Shown: positions 34,052 through 43,095, counted from the stretch's first letter. The stretch: 64,000 bases of DNA from Kosakonia sacchari (GCA_900109485.1 FOAY01000002.1:244723-308722), one strand, 5' to 3'. Translations and numbers: made by a program. Notes: generated from the sequence alone by a model not told the origin.

Positions 34052-35332
34052 TCAAAAAGGAGAAAAGTGCAGCAGCGTCGGCAACTGTGACAGCAGATAA
34101 AGGATCAGGCCAATGCAGCCGCCAACCAGCGTGCCGTTGATGCGGATAAACTGCAGATCCTTGCCAATGTTCAGTTCCACCTGGCGCGACATGTCCCGCG
34201 CGTCCCAGCTTTTTACCGTGTCGCTGATATGGCGCGTTAAAAAAGCGGCGAAATCAGGCGCGACGCGATATGCCGCCTGCTCCAGATGCTCATTCAGCGA
34301 GGCGCGCAGCGCAGCGTCCGCCAGCAGGGTTTCGCCGAACCACAGCCCGGCATCGCTGATGCGCTTTTTCATGCGCGAATCAGTGGACTGCATATCCGCC
34401 TTCATCCAGCCGCGCAGATCCGCCCACATCTCGCCAACATAGTGGTTAAAGGCTTCATCATTCTTCAGATATTCTTTGATGTTGTCTGCACGCTCGGCGA
34501 TTTCTGGATCGGTTTTCAGATTGGCGATCAGCTTGAGGGTTGCGCGATCAAAGGCCTGGCGGATCTGATGCGCGCGGTCTTCGTTAATATCATCCAGCAG
34601 CGAATTTACCGCCTCGGAGACCAGATCCGCGCTCTGCTCGCCGAGCCATTCCGTTGGCAGCAGCTTTGCTTTCATCGGGTGATCGGTCTCCAGCCAGTGC
34701 ACAACCTGGCGGGCGATAAAAGTGCGGGTGCTCTCTCGTTGCAGCAGGGCGATAAGCTGGGCGATTAAGGTATCGAGCAGCTTCTGGTGTCGATTGTTGC
34801 GCGTCAGGCTCTCCAGCATGATGGCGCTGGTTTCGGTCAGATCGACTTTATCGATCGCTTTATGCACCGCGCGGCGCAGCAGGCGCTGAATGCGGGAGTC
34901 ATCGGCCATTTCCAGAAAACCGCTCATGACCTGCAACAGATGCTGGCCAACGCGCTGCGCATTCTCCGGCTGGCTAAACCAGACGCCGATCATTTGCGCC
35001 GGTTGATGGCGTTGGATCAGCGCCACCAGCGACTGTGTATCGAGAAACTTCTCCTGCACGAACTGACCAAGATTGTCGCCGATCCGATCTTTATTGCGCG
35101 GGATAATCGCCGTATGGCGGGAAATAAACGGCAACGGTACACGATGAAACAGCGCCACCACCGCAAACCAGTCCGCCAGCGCACCAACCATTGCCGCTTC
35201 AGCAATGGCTTTGATCCCGCTCACCCAGAAACCCGGCGGCAGGAACAGCGTAGTGATAAACGTTGCGGCTGCAACCAGCAACAGCGAGAGCGCCAGACGC
35301 TTGGCGCGCTTAAGTTCGGCTAATTTTTCCAT
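34052..35332 (-). CDS. yjiN: YjiN, DUF445 inner-membrane protein
   Basis: 426 aa, the length of E. coli YjiN. Two N-terminal membrane segments (residues 10-60, with [19 protein letters not shown]) are followed by a long helical cytoplasmic or periplasmic region and a C-terminal membrane segment ([16 protein letters not shown]). DUF445 proteins have no established function. It precedes yjiM on the same strand with an 87-base gap, as in E. coli. Confidence 0.92.
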   Translation of the reverse strand: MEKLAELKRAKRLALSLLLVAAATFITTLFLPPGFWVSGIKAIAEAAMVGALADWFAVVALFHRVPLPFISRHTAIIPRNKDRIGDNLGQFVQEKFLDTQSLVALIQRHQPAQMIGVWFSQPENAQRVGQHLLQVMSGFLEMADDSRIQRLLRRAVHKAIDKVDLTETSAIMLESLTRNNRHQKLLDTLIAQLIALLQRESTRTFIARQVVHWLETDHPMKAKLLPTEWLGEQSADLVSEAVNSLLDDINEDRAHQIRQAFDRATLKLIANLKTDPEIAERADNIKEYLKNDEAFNHYVGEMWADLRGWMKADMQSTDSRMKKRISDAGLWFGETLLADAALRASLNEHLEQAAYRVAPDFAAFLTRHISDTVKSWDARDMSRQVELNIGKDLQFIRINGTLVGGCIGLILYLLSQLPTLLHFSPF

Positions 35333-35379
35333 GACTTAAGCATAGAGCGAGACGCGGGGAAGGTGCAAAGAATGAATTT

Positions 35380-35400
35380 TGTGGCTACAATGTAGCTACA
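35380..35400 (+). promoter_or_regulatory. DinJ-YafQ operator
   Basis: TGTGGCTACA and TGTAGCTACA stand in tandem, one base apart (35380-35389, 35391-35400); the second copy is itself a perfect palindrome. The -10-like TACAAT (35386-35391) lies inside, so antitoxin binding would block transcription. Confidence 0.6.
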
Positions 35401-35417
35401 AACGCACAGGAGGTTGT

Positions 35418-35690
35418 ATGGATTCCGTTATCCGATCGCGTATCGACAGCGAACTCAAAGCGCGCGCCGGGCTGGTGCTGGAAAGCTGCGGGCTTAACTG
35501 GAGTACGGCGATACGTTTGTTTGCTGAGCAAATTGTCAAAAACGAGGGGATACCATTTGAGGTCACCCGCAAACCCACTGTACGGTTACGCAACGCAATG
35601 AGCGAAGCCGAAGAGATCACCGCACACCAACATGGACGTTTTGAAGGTGTTGACCAGCTAATGGATAGCTTAAACGATGGGAAAGAGTAA
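35418..35690 (+). CDS. DinJ/RelB-family antitoxin
   Basis: 90 aa with an N-terminal ribbon-helix-helix (SVIRSRIDSELKARAGLVLESCGLNWSTAIRLFAEQIVKNEGIPFEV), the DinJ/RelB signature. AGGAGG precedes the ATG at 35418; a start at 35379 would overlap the operator. It represses its own promoter and neutralises the YafQ-like toxin, whose gene overlaps it by 14 bases. Confidence 0.9.
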   Translation: MDSVIRSRIDSELKARAGLVLESCGLNWSTAIRLFAEQIVKNEGIPFEVTRKPTVRLRNAMSEAEEITAHQHGRFEGVDQLMDSLNDGKE

Positions 35691-35982
35691 ACGCGCGCCA
35701 CTTCCTTACCGTTCTGATTACACAAAAACGTTCATCAAGGCCTGGGAACGCTACAACAAAGCGGGCCGCAGAGATATGCATGAGACTGCGGCAATTATGT
35801 CGATGGTGCTCTCTGGCAGCCCGCTTCCCGCGCAATATAGCGATCACGCATTAACCGGCGATATGCTCGGTTTTCGCGAACTGCATATTGGCGGCGATTA
35901 CTTACTGGTTTATCGCGTGGATGAAGACAAACATCTGGTGGTGTTTACCGATCTCGGGACACATGCTGAGCTCTTCGAATAG
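35677..35982 (+). CDS. YafQ-family mRNA interferase toxin
   Basis: 101-aa RelE-superfamily ribosome-dependent mRNA endonuclease. The YafQ pattern is intact: His57 (YSDHALTG), His70 (FRELH), Asp74 (GGDYLLVYR) and His96 in GTHAELF, matching the catalytic histidine of E. coli YafQ. It has a longer basic N-terminus (GKSKRAPLPYR) than the E. coli protein. Overlap with the antitoxin gene implies coupled translation. Confidence 0.88.
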   Translation: MGKSKRAPLPYRSDYTKTFIKAWERYNKAGRRDMHETAAIMSMVLSGSPLPAQYSDHALTGDMLGFRELHIGGDYLLVYRVDEDKHLVVFTDLGTHAELFE

Positions 35983-35987
35983 CCACA

Positions 35988-36614
35988 TCACAGCGCTTTC
36001 CACAAAATCCACACCCCAAACACAATCAGTACTGCGCCAGCGCTGCGTTCTATCCAGCAGATGCTGCGGCTCATGCGTTGCTGCACGGCGGGCAGGCCAA
36101 TCAGCGTGACCAGCGCCAGATCCCACAACAGCACTACCAGCACCATCCAGATGCCGCTGACCGATTGCTGAAGCAGCGTCACGTCCGGCCCCAGCAGCGC
36201 GGTCATCAGCGCCAGATAAAACAGCGCGTTTTTCGGGTTCAACAACGCGGAACCAAGACCAAGCAGGCACTGTTTTCGCCAGGACGGGCACAACTGCTGC
36301 GTGTGTGCGATGGCCAGCGTTTGCGGGCGGCTACGCAGCAAATGGGCGCCAATCCACAGCAAATAGAGCGCACCGAGCAGTTCGATGGCGGTGAACAGCG
36401 GCGCAAACTGGCGCAGCGCGCTGGACCCGATAATCACCAGCACAATATAGAGCGCATTGCCGGTGGCGATGCCGACGCATAACCCGGCGCTGCCGCGCAG
36501 GCGGTAACGAATGGCAAAGCCGATCAACAGGAAAAAATCTGGGCCAGGGCTAAGCAGGGCAACAAAATGTGCCAGCGCCAGCGCGGGAAAAGCAGAGGGA
36601 AACAGCGACTCCAT
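35988..36614 (-). CDS. LysE/RhtB-family amino acid exporter
   Basis: 208-aa inner-membrane exporter with six hydrophobic segments. The family motif LLSPGPDFFLLIGFAIRYRLRGSAGLCVGIATGNALYI is near the N-terminus and ALLNPKNALFYLALMTALL in the middle. Members export threonine, homoserine, lysine or related amino acids; the substrate here is unassigned. It follows an AraC regulator on the same strand by 49 bases, suggesting control by that regulator. Confidence 0.9.
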   Translation of the reverse strand: MESLFPSAFPALALAHFVALLSPGPDFFLLIGFAIRYRLRGSAGLCVGIATGNALYIVLVIIGSSALRQFAPLFTAIELLGALYLLWIGAHLLRSRPQTLAIAHTQQLCPSWRKQCLLGLGSALLNPKNALFYLALMTALLGPDVTLLQQSVSGIWMVLVVLLWDLALVTLIGLPAVQQRMSRSICWIERSAGAVLIVFGVWILWKAL

Positions 36615-36663
36615 AGTGACCTCAACAGGAAAAAACAGAGGTCACCGTAGCGCAGAGGAAACG

Positions 36664-37428
36664 CTATTTATTGTCGGATATTGATCGCGCGTACTGGCGC
36701 GGCGTGGCGGCGGTGTAGTTCACAAAGGTGCGGTGAAAGTGGCTCTGATCGGCAAAACCGCTCTGGTAGCTGACATCGGCGAGCGCTTCCCCGGCGCGCA
36801 GGCGGCTTTTGGCAAACTCCACGCGGGCGATATTAAGAAAGCTGCCGGGCGTCAGGCCGGTGTCCTGCTTAAAAGCGCGGATCAGCGTCTCTTTGCGCAG
36901 CGAAAAACCGTACGCCAGCGCATCCAGCGTCGGTGGCGATTGCAGGTTATCGGTTAACGCCGCCTGCAACTGCTGGCTCAGCGGGCGCAGCGCGGAAGGA
37001 TGATTGCCGCTGCCGGGCAGCGCATTCAGCAAATGATTGATGGCTGCCGGTAAATCCCGCGTTTTCCCACGCTCAATAAGCGCCACAATGTGCTGATACT
37101 GGTGGAAAAGTTGCGGGTTGCGGATCATCTGCAATGCAGGCTGAGGGCGGACTTCCTGCGTCAGATACAGCATATGGTAGCTGCGTGGTTGCCCGGCAAG
37201 CGGATTGCAACTGTGCGGCGTTAAGGCCGGAATCACCATCAGATCGCCCACCTGCAGCAGGTATTCCTGTTGATGGCAGACGCAGCGGGTTTGTCCGTCG
37301 AGTATCGCGCCAATCGACAGTTGCGGATGGCTGTGGCGTTTATAAGCCTGCTGGCTGCGCCAGGTGCTGCGCAACTCAACGCCGGGCAGACGGCGGAACG
37401 TTTGTTGAATATCGCGGGTGATTGACAT
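36664..37428 (-). CDS. AraC-family regulator with cupin domain
   Basis: 254 aa. An N-terminal AraC-binding cupin (HSHPQLSIGAILDGQTRCVCHQQEYLLQVGDLMVIPALTPHSCNP) precedes two C-terminal helix-turn-helix motifs (PTLDALAYGFSLRKETLIRAFKQDTGLTPGSFLNIARVEFAKSRL and ADVSYQSGFADQSHFHRTFVNYTAATPRQY). This pattern is common next to LysE exporters, where the regulator senses the amino acid. The LysE gene is directly downstream. Confidence 0.88.
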   Translation of the reverse strand: MSITRDIQQTFRRLPGVELRSTWRSQQAYKRHSHPQLSIGAILDGQTRCVCHQQEYLLQVGDLMVIPALTPHSCNPLAGQPRSYHMLYLTQEVRPQPALQMIRNPQLFHQYQHIVALIERGKTRDLPAAINHLLNALPGSGNHPSALRPLSQQLQAALTDNLQSPPTLDALAYGFSLRKETLIRAFKQDTGLTPGSFLNIARVEFAKSRLRAGEALADVSYQSGFADQSHFHRTFVNYTAATPRQYARSISDNK

Positions 37429-37472
37429 AGCTGCCCCGATGAGTGATGTGATTTCAGGTATATCACAGGCGG

Positions 37473-38369
37473 CTATTTGTCGCTAAACGCATTGCGCAGT
37501 AGCTGCCACATATGGTGGGCCGCCGGGGTAAAGCGGCGGTCGGAGTTACGCAGCAAATGGCACTGCGCGCTGCTGGCAATCGGATGATCGAGCGGCACGG
37601 CCACCAGCGATCCCTGGCGAATAGGATCGGCGGCGGCATAAGCGGTCATAAACGAAATACCCAGCCCGGCCTGGCTCATGCCCATGGCGGTGGAAAACTG
37701 GTTGCAGCGGTACGCCGGGTGAAACTGCAACCCCTGGCTTTTAAACATCGCATTCATATGGCGTTGCAGGCCAAAGTTTTCCGTCAGCGCGATCAGCGGG
37801 TAATCCGCCAGCGCTTCAATGGTGATACTGCTGCGCCCGGCGATCGGATGCTGCGGCGACACGACCGCGCAAATCGGCCCCCACTGGAAGCTGTGGCGTT
37901 TGAGTTCCGGCGTGCCGATCGGGCCGAATGCCAGCGCCATATCGGCATCGCCGCTGACAATGTCGTTGAGCATCTCCTGCATGCTGCCCACCACAATATC
38001 GACAAACACCTGCGGATACGATTGGGCGAATTCACGCATCACGCCTTCGATAAAGGCGGTGATCAGCCCGCCGCCAATGCGGACCGAAATCGTGCCGCCG
38101 CGCATATGGCGCAGATCTTTTAGCTGGCTTTCCAGTTTCTCTCGTCGCTGGCGGCTGGCGAAATAGTCCTCGGCCAGCAGGCGGCCGGCTTCCGTCAGCA
38201 CCACGTTTCGCCCGCGCCGCTCCAGCAACGGTAGCTGGAGCGCGCGTTCCAGTTGGGCTATCTGACGGCTGATCACCGACGGGTTAACGCCGAGGATATC
38301 CGCCGCGCGGCGAATGCCGCCCTGGATGCCCACCTCATACAGATAACCGACCGGTTTGTCCTGAAACAT
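37473..38369 (-). CDS. LysR-family regulator divergent from the yjiH-type operon
   Basis: 298 aa from ATG 38369; a start at 38417 is possible but lacks support. The winged helix reads YLYEVGIQGGIRRAADILGVNPSVISRQIAQLERALQLPLLERRGRNVVLTEAGRLL, and an effector-binding domain follows. It is divergent from the yjiH-yjiG/M20 operon, making it a likely local regulator. It does not match E. coli YjiE (HypT), which occupies a similar place near yjiHG in that species. Confidence 0.88.
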   Translation of the reverse strand: MFQDKPVGYLYEVGIQGGIRRAADILGVNPSVISRQIAQLERALQLPLLERRGRNVVLTEAGRLLAEDYFASRQRREKLESQLKDLRHMRGGTISVRIGGGLITAFIEGVMREFAQSYPQVFVDIVVGSMQEMLNDIVSGDADMALAFGPIGTPELKRHSFQWGPICAVVSPQHPIAGRSSITIEALADYPLIALTENFGLQRHMNAMFKSQGLQFHPAYRCNQFSTAMGMSQAGLGISFMTAYAAADPIRQGSLVAVPLDHPIASSAQCHLLRNSDRRFTPAAHHMWQLLRNAFSDK

Positions 38370-38511
38370 GCGCCGTTTCCTCTCAACTGTTGACCTGAAA
38401 GCAACAATAACATCCATTTGCAGGCATTTATCATGCCGGTTTAATAGAGATAATCAAATTAATGCTTAATTTATTCTGCCGGGAGGAAATGAAAAACAAC
38501 GCCGATAAAAC

Positions 38512-38541
38512 TGCACCAAAACGGTGCCCGAAAACGGTGAG
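38512..38541 (+). promoter_or_regulatory. NtrC-binding site candidate, with a weaker overlapping copy
   Basis: TGCACC-AAAAC-GGTGCC (38512-38528) matches the NtrC consensus TGCACC-N5-GGTGCA at 11 of 12 arm bases, comparable to the glnA enhancer sites. A weaker TGCCCG-AAAAC-GGTGAG overlaps at 38525-38541, 13 bases on. They lie about 190 bases upstream of the proposed sigma-54 start point, a workable enhancer distance. Confidence 0.6.
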
Positions 38542-38684
38542 AGGTTATTTTATTGGGGCGGCAGCAGGGCTTAATTAAATAACTTTTCGCGAACTTTGCT
38601 TTTTATTCTCAGTGTTTTTTGGGAAGGTTTTTTATTGCGTTAAAAAATGCAATGCCAGCTATTTATTTTAGTATTTTGTTATTC

Positions 38685-38700
38685 AGGCATGGATCCTGCT
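38685..38700 (+). promoter_or_regulatory. Sigma-54 promoter candidate for the yjiH-type operon
   Basis: AGGCATG-GATC-CTGCT fits TGGCACG-N4-TTGCW with the invariant GG (38686-38687) and GC (38698-38699) at the required 10-base spacing. The start of transcription would be near 38711, 36 bases before the ATG. Confidence 0.6.
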
Positions 38701-38746
38701 TATTCATACAACATGGCCATCTAATTAATATTTAAAGAGAGATGTT

Positions 38747-39430
38747 ATGAGCGAATCTAAAACGCTGGAGCAACCAGCAAACGAAGAGGCAAACGAGTGG
38801 AAAGTGGGGCCGGGCGCCTGGATCTCCTTGATCATTGTGCTGCTGGTCTTTTCCGGTTTCTTTTTTAAAGTGGACGGTATGGCGTGGCTGGGCGCCTTCG
38901 ATTTCACCACGCTGGGCGGGACTTTTGGCACCATGAAGTCGCCGGAAACCAGCACCTTTATCGGCAGCGGCGGCATCAGTGCTAAAGCGGGCTTCCTGTT
39001 TGCGCTGTCGCTGGTGCCAACGGTCATGCTGGCGCTGGGGCTGCTGGAGATCTTCACCCATTATGGCGCTATCCGCGCGGCGCATAAGCTACTGACGCCG
39101 CTGCTCAAACCGTTGCTGGGCATTCCGGGTTACACCGGGCTGGCGTTGATCACCGACCTGCAAAGCACCGATGCCGGCGCGGCGCTCACCAAGGAGCTGT
39201 ACGACAGCGGAAAAATTGCCCGTAAGGACGTGGTGATTATGGGCGCGTGGCAATATTCCGGTGCCGGATTAATTAATAATTACTTCTCGATTGGATCGGC
39301 GATGTTTGCCTCATTAACCATTCCGATCATTATTCCGCTGGTCTTAATGTTTGTCCTGAAATTCGTTGGCGCCGCCGTGGTTCGCCTGACATTAAATACT
39401 GTCTATAAGAGAGATTTCGACCATGAATAA
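38747..39430 (+). CDS. YjiH-type membrane protein, nucleoside-recognition (Gate) domain
   Basis: 227 aa, the size of E. coli YjiH, with about five membrane segments. The central part (GLLEIFTHYGAIRAAHKLLTPLLKPLLGIPGYTGLALITDLQSTDAGAAL) matches the Gate domain shared by spore maturation proteins and nucleoside transporters. It overlaps the next gene by 8 bases; together they form a split transporter as in E. coli yjiHG, where the partner enzyme is the isoaspartyl dipeptidase IadA. Here an M20 enzyme takes that place. Transport substrate unknown. Confidence 0.82.
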   Translation: MSESKTLEQPANEEANEWKVGPGAWISLIIVLLVFSGFFFKVDGMAWLGAFDFTTLGGTFGTMKSPETSTFIGSGGISAKAGFLFALSLVPTVMLALGLLEIFTHYGAIRAAHKLLTPLLKPLLGIPGYTGLALITDLQSTDAGAALTKELYDSGKIARKDVVIMGAWQYSGAGLINNYFSIGSAMFASLTIPIIIPLVLMFVLKFVGAAVVRLTLNTVYKRDFDHE

Positions 39431-39890
39431 TACCGCCAAAGTCTCCGGCAACCCGTTTGATATTTTCGTTATCGGCGCACGTAAAGGTTTTAATATCGCC
39501 ATTAATAACCTGATGCCGAATGTCGTAATGGCCTATGTCATTGCCGAAATGCTCAACCTACTGGGGGTGATGCAGATTATTGGTCACCTCTTCGCACCGC
39601 TGATGGGCGTGTTCGGCCTGCCGGGCGAAGCCGTTACCGTGCTGCTCACCGCCTGGCTCTCCTCTTCTGCAGGAACCGGCGTCGCTATCAGCCTGCTGAG
39701 TAAAGGCCAGCTTGATGTTGGGCAGATCACCATTCTCGCCCCGGCCATCTTTTTAATGGGTTCGCAGCTACAGTATATGGGCCGCCTGTTGGGTGTGGCC
39801 GATGTCCCGAAGAAGTACTGGCCGTTACTGATGGCCGTCAGCATTCTTAACGCGATTATTTCTATGCTGGTCATGCGCGTTATTGCCTGA
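39423..39890 (+). CDS. YjiG-type membrane protein, Gate domain
   Basis: 155 aa against 153 in E. coli YjiG, and alignable throughout: FIVIGARKGFNIAINNLMPNVVMAYVI-like opening, LFAPLMGVFGLPGEAVTVLLTAWLSSSAGTGVA, and LAPAIFLMGSQLQYMGRLLG. Three or four membrane segments. It is the second half of the split transporter, translated from an overlap with the yjiH-type gene. Confidence 0.85.
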   Translation: MNNTAKVSGNPFDIFVIGARKGFNIAINNLMPNVVMAYVIAEMLNLLGVMQIIGHLFAPLMGVFGLPGEAVTVLLTAWLSSSAGTGVAISLLSKGQLDVGQITILAPAIFLMGSQLQYMGRLLGVADVPKKYWPLLMAVSILNAIISMLVMRVIA

Positions 39891-39914
39891 GTAAAGAATA
39901 CCAAGGAGTAAGAC

Positions 39915-41018
39915 GTGTCACGCACATTAGAACACTTTAATTACCTGCATCAGATCCCGGAGCTGGGCTTCGAAGAGTACAAAACCTCCGCCTATATCGC
40001 AGGCGTACTGGAGGCGGCGGGCTACCAGGTCACGCGCCAGGTGAATAACACCACCGGTATCGTGGCCGTGCTGGACAGCGGTAAACCCGGCCCGGTGCTG
40101 GCGTTGCGCGCCGACATGGACGCGCTGGGGCATATCATCGATGGCGAGCACGTCGCGCGCCACACATGCGGCCACGATGGTCACTCTTCCGTGGTGCTGA
40201 CCACCGCCCAGGAAGTGATGGCAGAAGGTGTGGTGAAAAAGGGCAAGCTGAAGTTTATCTTTCAGCCAGCCGAAGAGCTGGGCACCGGCGCGATTGCCCT
40301 CACCGAGGGCGGCGTGCTGGAAGATGTCGACATGCTGCTCGGCTTCCACCTGCGCCCGCTGGAAGAGTGCCCGATGGGGCAGGCTGTTCCGGCGATGTAC
40401 TACTCGGCATCTGCCACCGTTGAAGTCATGTTCCACGGTAAAGCCGCTCACGCTGCGCGTCCGCATTTAGGGGTGAACGCGCTGGATGCGGCGGCGCACG
40501 CGGTGCAGGCGGTAAACGGTATTCACCTTGCGCCGTCGCTGACCTGGAGCGCGAAAGCCACGCGTTTTCTCTGCGATGCCGGGGTGACGAACTCCATTCC
40601 CGATAAAGCGCAAGTGTGCTGGGATCTGCGTGCGGCGCAGAACGAATCCATGGAGACGCTCAAACAGCAGGTGTTGCGCGCTATCGAAAGCAGCGCCGCG
40701 GCGTATGGCGCACGGGCGGAGATCCGCATCCTGAAAGAGATGCCTGCCGCCATCATTGATGATGAGGCAACGGAAGTGGTTTCCCGCGCTATCCGCAACG
40801 TGTTTGGCGACGCCGGATTGACGGAACCGAAATCAACGCCAGGCAGTGAAGATTTCTTCCACTACCTGCGTCTGCGCCCGCAGGTGAAAGGCGGTTTCTG
40901 GGGGCTGGGTGCCAACCTGACGCCGGGGCTGCATCACCCGGAAATGCACTTTGACCGCGAAGCATTAGCGCTCGGCGTGAAAGTGTTTAAAGCCTGCGTA
41001 GAGGATGTGCTGGGCTGA
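39915..41018 (+). CDS. M20-family amidohydrolase/peptidase
   Basis: 367-aa zinc-dependent hydrolase of the M20D group (aminoacylase/carboxypeptidase type). Metal-binding motifs: ALRADMDAL, HTCGHDGHSS, PAEELGTGA and a late GLHHPEMHFD histidine; the dimerisation domain contains HGKAAHAARPHLGVNALDAA. It starts at a GTG with AAGGAG 7-8 bases upstream. Cytoplasmic. With the YjiH/YjiG transporter and nitrogen-type control signals it probably hydrolyses an imported N-acyl amino acid or small peptide. The exact substrate cannot be read. Confidence 0.88.
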   Translation: MSRTLEHFNYLHQIPELGFEEYKTSAYIAGVLEAAGYQVTRQVNNTTGIVAVLDSGKPGPVLALRADMDALGHIIDGEHVARHTCGHDGHSSVVLTTAQEVMAEGVVKKGKLKFIFQPAEELGTGAIALTEGGVLEDVDMLLGFHLRPLEECPMGQAVPAMYYSASATVEVMFHGKAAHAARPHLGVNALDAAAHAVQAVNGIHLAPSLTWSAKATRFLCDAGVTNSIPDKAQVCWDLRAAQNESMETLKQQVLRAIESSAAAYGARAEIRILKEMPAAIIDDEATEVVSRAIRNVFGDAGLTEPKSTPGSEDFFHYLRLRPQVKGGFWGLGANLTPGLHHPEMHFDREALALGVKVFKACVEDVLG

Positions 41019-41315
41019 GTCAGGGCTTCCCGCTGTGATGGTCCCTGCATTTCAAACAACTCAATGCCGGGGCCATGCGCGAGTTTCAACATCCTCACCG
41101 CTTTCACCACCGTGCCCGGCACCTTCTGTAATGTTCATTGCATAAGCATAGCGCAACGTACGTCCGCCAAAATCAACGCTATAACCTGCCTGTTAATCAT
41201 CATCTTTACTTATCTTTATCCTGAGTATTTTTATAAGACGTTGCTTATCAACTAGGCTTAAGGCTTGTGACAGCGTTTAAAACTTAATGAATGACGATAC
41301 CAGGAGACATGTAAT
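41019..41315. other. Intergenic region before the aldehyde dehydrogenase gene
   Basis: Nearly 300 bases between genes in the same direction. The last 100 bases are AT-rich and should hold the dehydrogenase promoter. No gene or clear operator was recognised. Confidence 0.5.
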
Positions 41316-42686
41316 ATGGCTTATAAAACAGTGAATCCTTTTAACAATCAGCTCATTAAAGAGTACGCGAACCACAATGATGCCGAGATTGAAGTGGCGC
41401 TGACAAAAGCGGATGCGCTGTATCATTCTTCGTGGTCGAAGGGCGATATCGATCAGCGGCTTACGGTGTTGCACAAACTGGCCGATCTGATTGACAACCA
41501 GCAGGAAGCGTTGGCAAAAATCGCCAGCCGCGAGATGGGGAAACTGATTGCGCAAAGCCGCAGTGAAGTACAGCTCTGTGCGCAGATCGCCCGTTACTAT
41601 GCCGATAACGCGAAAACCTTTCTGGCACCAGTGAAATACCCGTCTGAACTCGGCGAAGCATGGGTTGAACACCATCCGATTGGCGTCATTATGGCCGTCG
41701 AGCCGTGGAATTTCCCGTATTACCAGTTGATGCGCGTGCTGGCGCCAAACTTCGCCGCCGGTAACCCGGTTCTCTGTAAACATGCCAGCATTGTGCCGCA
41801 GTGTGCCGAAGCGTTTGCCCATCTGGTACGGGAAGCGGGCGCGCCGGAAGGGGCGTGGACCAATCTGTTTATCTCTTCCGATCAGGTATCGGCCATTATT
41901 GCCGATCCGCGCGTGCAGGGCGCGGCGCTGACCGGTTCGGAAAAAGCCGGTAGCGCGGTAGCGGCGCAGGCGGCGAAACACATCAAAAAATCGACGCTGG
42001 AACTGGGCGGGAATGACGTGTTTATCGTGCTGGATGACGCCGATCTGGAGAAAGCGGTGGAAACCGGCGTGCAGGCGCGCCTGGCGAATGCGGGCCAGGT
42101 TTGTACGGCAGCCAAACGCTTTATTATTCATCAGGATATTGCCGATCAATTCCTGCGCAAATTCACGGACGCTTTTCGCCAGGTCAAGTTGGGCGATCCG
42201 CTGGATGAAAGCACCACGCTTGGCCCGCTCTCGTCAAAAGAGGCGCTCGATACGCTGAGCCAGCAGGTGAGCGAAGCGGTGCAAAAAGGGGCGAAACTGC
42301 ATCTTGGCGGTAAGCCTGCTAAAAGCGAAGGCAACTTCTTTGAGCCGACCATTTTGACCCATATCACGCGCGATAATCCGGCTTACTTTGAAGAGTTCTT
42401 TGGCCCGGTGGCGCAAATTTATGTGGTGAATAACGATGATGAAGCCGTTCGACTGGCCAATGATTCGCACTATGGCCTCGGCGGGGCAATCTTCAGCCGC
42501 AATATCAAGCGCGCGAAACAGATGGCTTCGCGCATTGAAACCGGGATGGTGTGGATCAACTGGCTGACCGATACCGCCGCAGAGTTGCCGTTCGGCGGCG
42601 TGAAGCGTTCCGGCTTTGGCCGCGAACTCTCTGATTTAGGCATTAAAGAGTTTGTGAATCAGAAACTGGTGGTGGTGCGGCAGTAA
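41316..42686 (+). CDS. NAD(P)-dependent succinate-semialdehyde dehydrogenase (Sad/YneI-like)
   Basis: 456-aa aldehyde dehydrogenase. Catalytic cysteine lies in NAGQVCTAAKRF and the general-base glutamate in LELGGND; the cofactor motif is GSEKAGSAVAAQ. Length and N-terminus (MAYKTVNPFNNQLIKEY) fit the E. coli Sad/YneI group that oxidises succinate semialdehyde, rather than GabD (about 480 aa). Other medium-chain aldehydes are possible. Single-gene unit ended by a strong hairpin. Confidence 0.87.
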   Translation: MAYKTVNPFNNQLIKEYANHNDAEIEVALTKADALYHSSWSKGDIDQRLTVLHKLADLIDNQQEALAKIASREMGKLIAQSRSEVQLCAQIARYYADNAKTFLAPVKYPSELGEAWVEHHPIGVIMAVEPWNFPYYQLMRVLAPNFAAGNPVLCKHASIVPQCAEAFAHLVREAGAPEGAWTNLFISSDQVSAIIADPRVQGAALTGSEKAGSAVAAQAAKHIKKSTLELGGNDVFIVLDDADLEKAVETGVQARLANAGQVCTAAKRFIIHQDIADQFLRKFTDAFRQVKLGDPLDESTTLGPLSSKEALDTLSQQVSEAVQKGAKLHLGGKPAKSEGNFFEPTILTHITRDNPAYFEEFFGPVAQIYVVNNDDEAVRLANDSHYGLGGAIFSRNIKRAKQMASRIETGMVWINWLTDTAAELPFGGVKRSGFGRELSDLGIKEFVNQKLVVVRQ

Positions 42687-42694
42687 TTTTCCCT

Positions 42695-42719
42695 TTCCCC
42701 CTCCAGCGAGGAGGGGGAA
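42695..42719 (+). terminator. Hairpin after the aldehyde dehydrogenase gene
   Basis: A perfect 10-bp stem TTCCCCCTCC/GGAGGGGGAA with a 5-base loop begins 9 bases after the stop codon and is followed by TCTTTA. Confidence 0.6.
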
Positions 42720-42766
42720 TCTTTACATTCCATGATGAAAAAAACAGCAGATCAAAATACAAAAAA

Positions 42767-42790
42767 TGTATATACTTTTTTGTATATACA
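42767..42790 (+). promoter_or_regulatory. BrnA operator before brnTA
   Basis: TGTATATAC-TTTTTT-GTATATACA is a perfect 9-6-9 inverted repeat ending 23 bases before brnT. The -10-like TATACT lies in the left arm, so antitoxin binding would block transcription. Confidence 0.7.
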
Positions 42791-42813
42791 CTCAAGGATG
42801 AGAAAAGCATGTC

Positions 42814-43095
42814 ATGGAGTTTGAATGGGACGTCACTAAAGCAAGAAGTAATCAACGCAAGCATGGCATTCGCTTTGAAGAAGCCGTATCGGTTTTCGAG
42901 GACCCTTACCATTTGTCCATTCAGGACCGGTTCGAGAATGGCGAATATCGATGGCAAACTATCGGTCTGATGTACGGCATCGTTATTATTCTGGTGGCCC
43001 ATACCATCCGTTTTGAAAGTGGGCACGAAATTATCCGTATCATCAGTGCCCGCAAGGCTGACAAAAAAGAAAGGGATCGTTATGAGCATGGTTAA
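42814..43095 (+). CDS. brnT: BrnT-family ribonuclease toxin
   Basis: 93 aa, RelE-like fold. The BrnT pattern is clear: FEWDVTKARSNQRKHGIRFEEAVSVFEDP at the start and HEIIRIISARKADKKERDRYE at the end, with the conserved RISARKA-type catalytic arginine region. Toxin-first order, overlapping the BrnA antitoxin gene by 14 bases. Confidence 0.9.
   Translation: MEFEWDVTKARSNQRKHGIRFEEAVSVFEDPYHLSIQDRFENGEYRWQTIGLMYGIVIILVAHTIRFESGHEIIRIISARKADKKERDRYEHG

Larger units (their letters stand above)
38370..38746. other. Intergenic control region of the yjiH-type operon
   Basis: This 377-base AT-rich region between divergent genes contains an NtrC-like site, a weaker overlapping copy and a sigma-54-like promoter reading toward the yjiH-type gene. 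No coding sequence was recognised. Confidence 0.6.

Noticed and set aside
38611..38641. Second possible sigma-54 element (GGTTTTTTATTGC)
   Set aside because: The GG and GC are only 9 bases apart instead of 10, which sigma-54 does not normally tolerate.
41277..42149. Open frame of 290 codons opposite the aldehyde dehydrogenase gene
   Set aside because: Antisense shadow with Arg/His/Phe bias and no domain.
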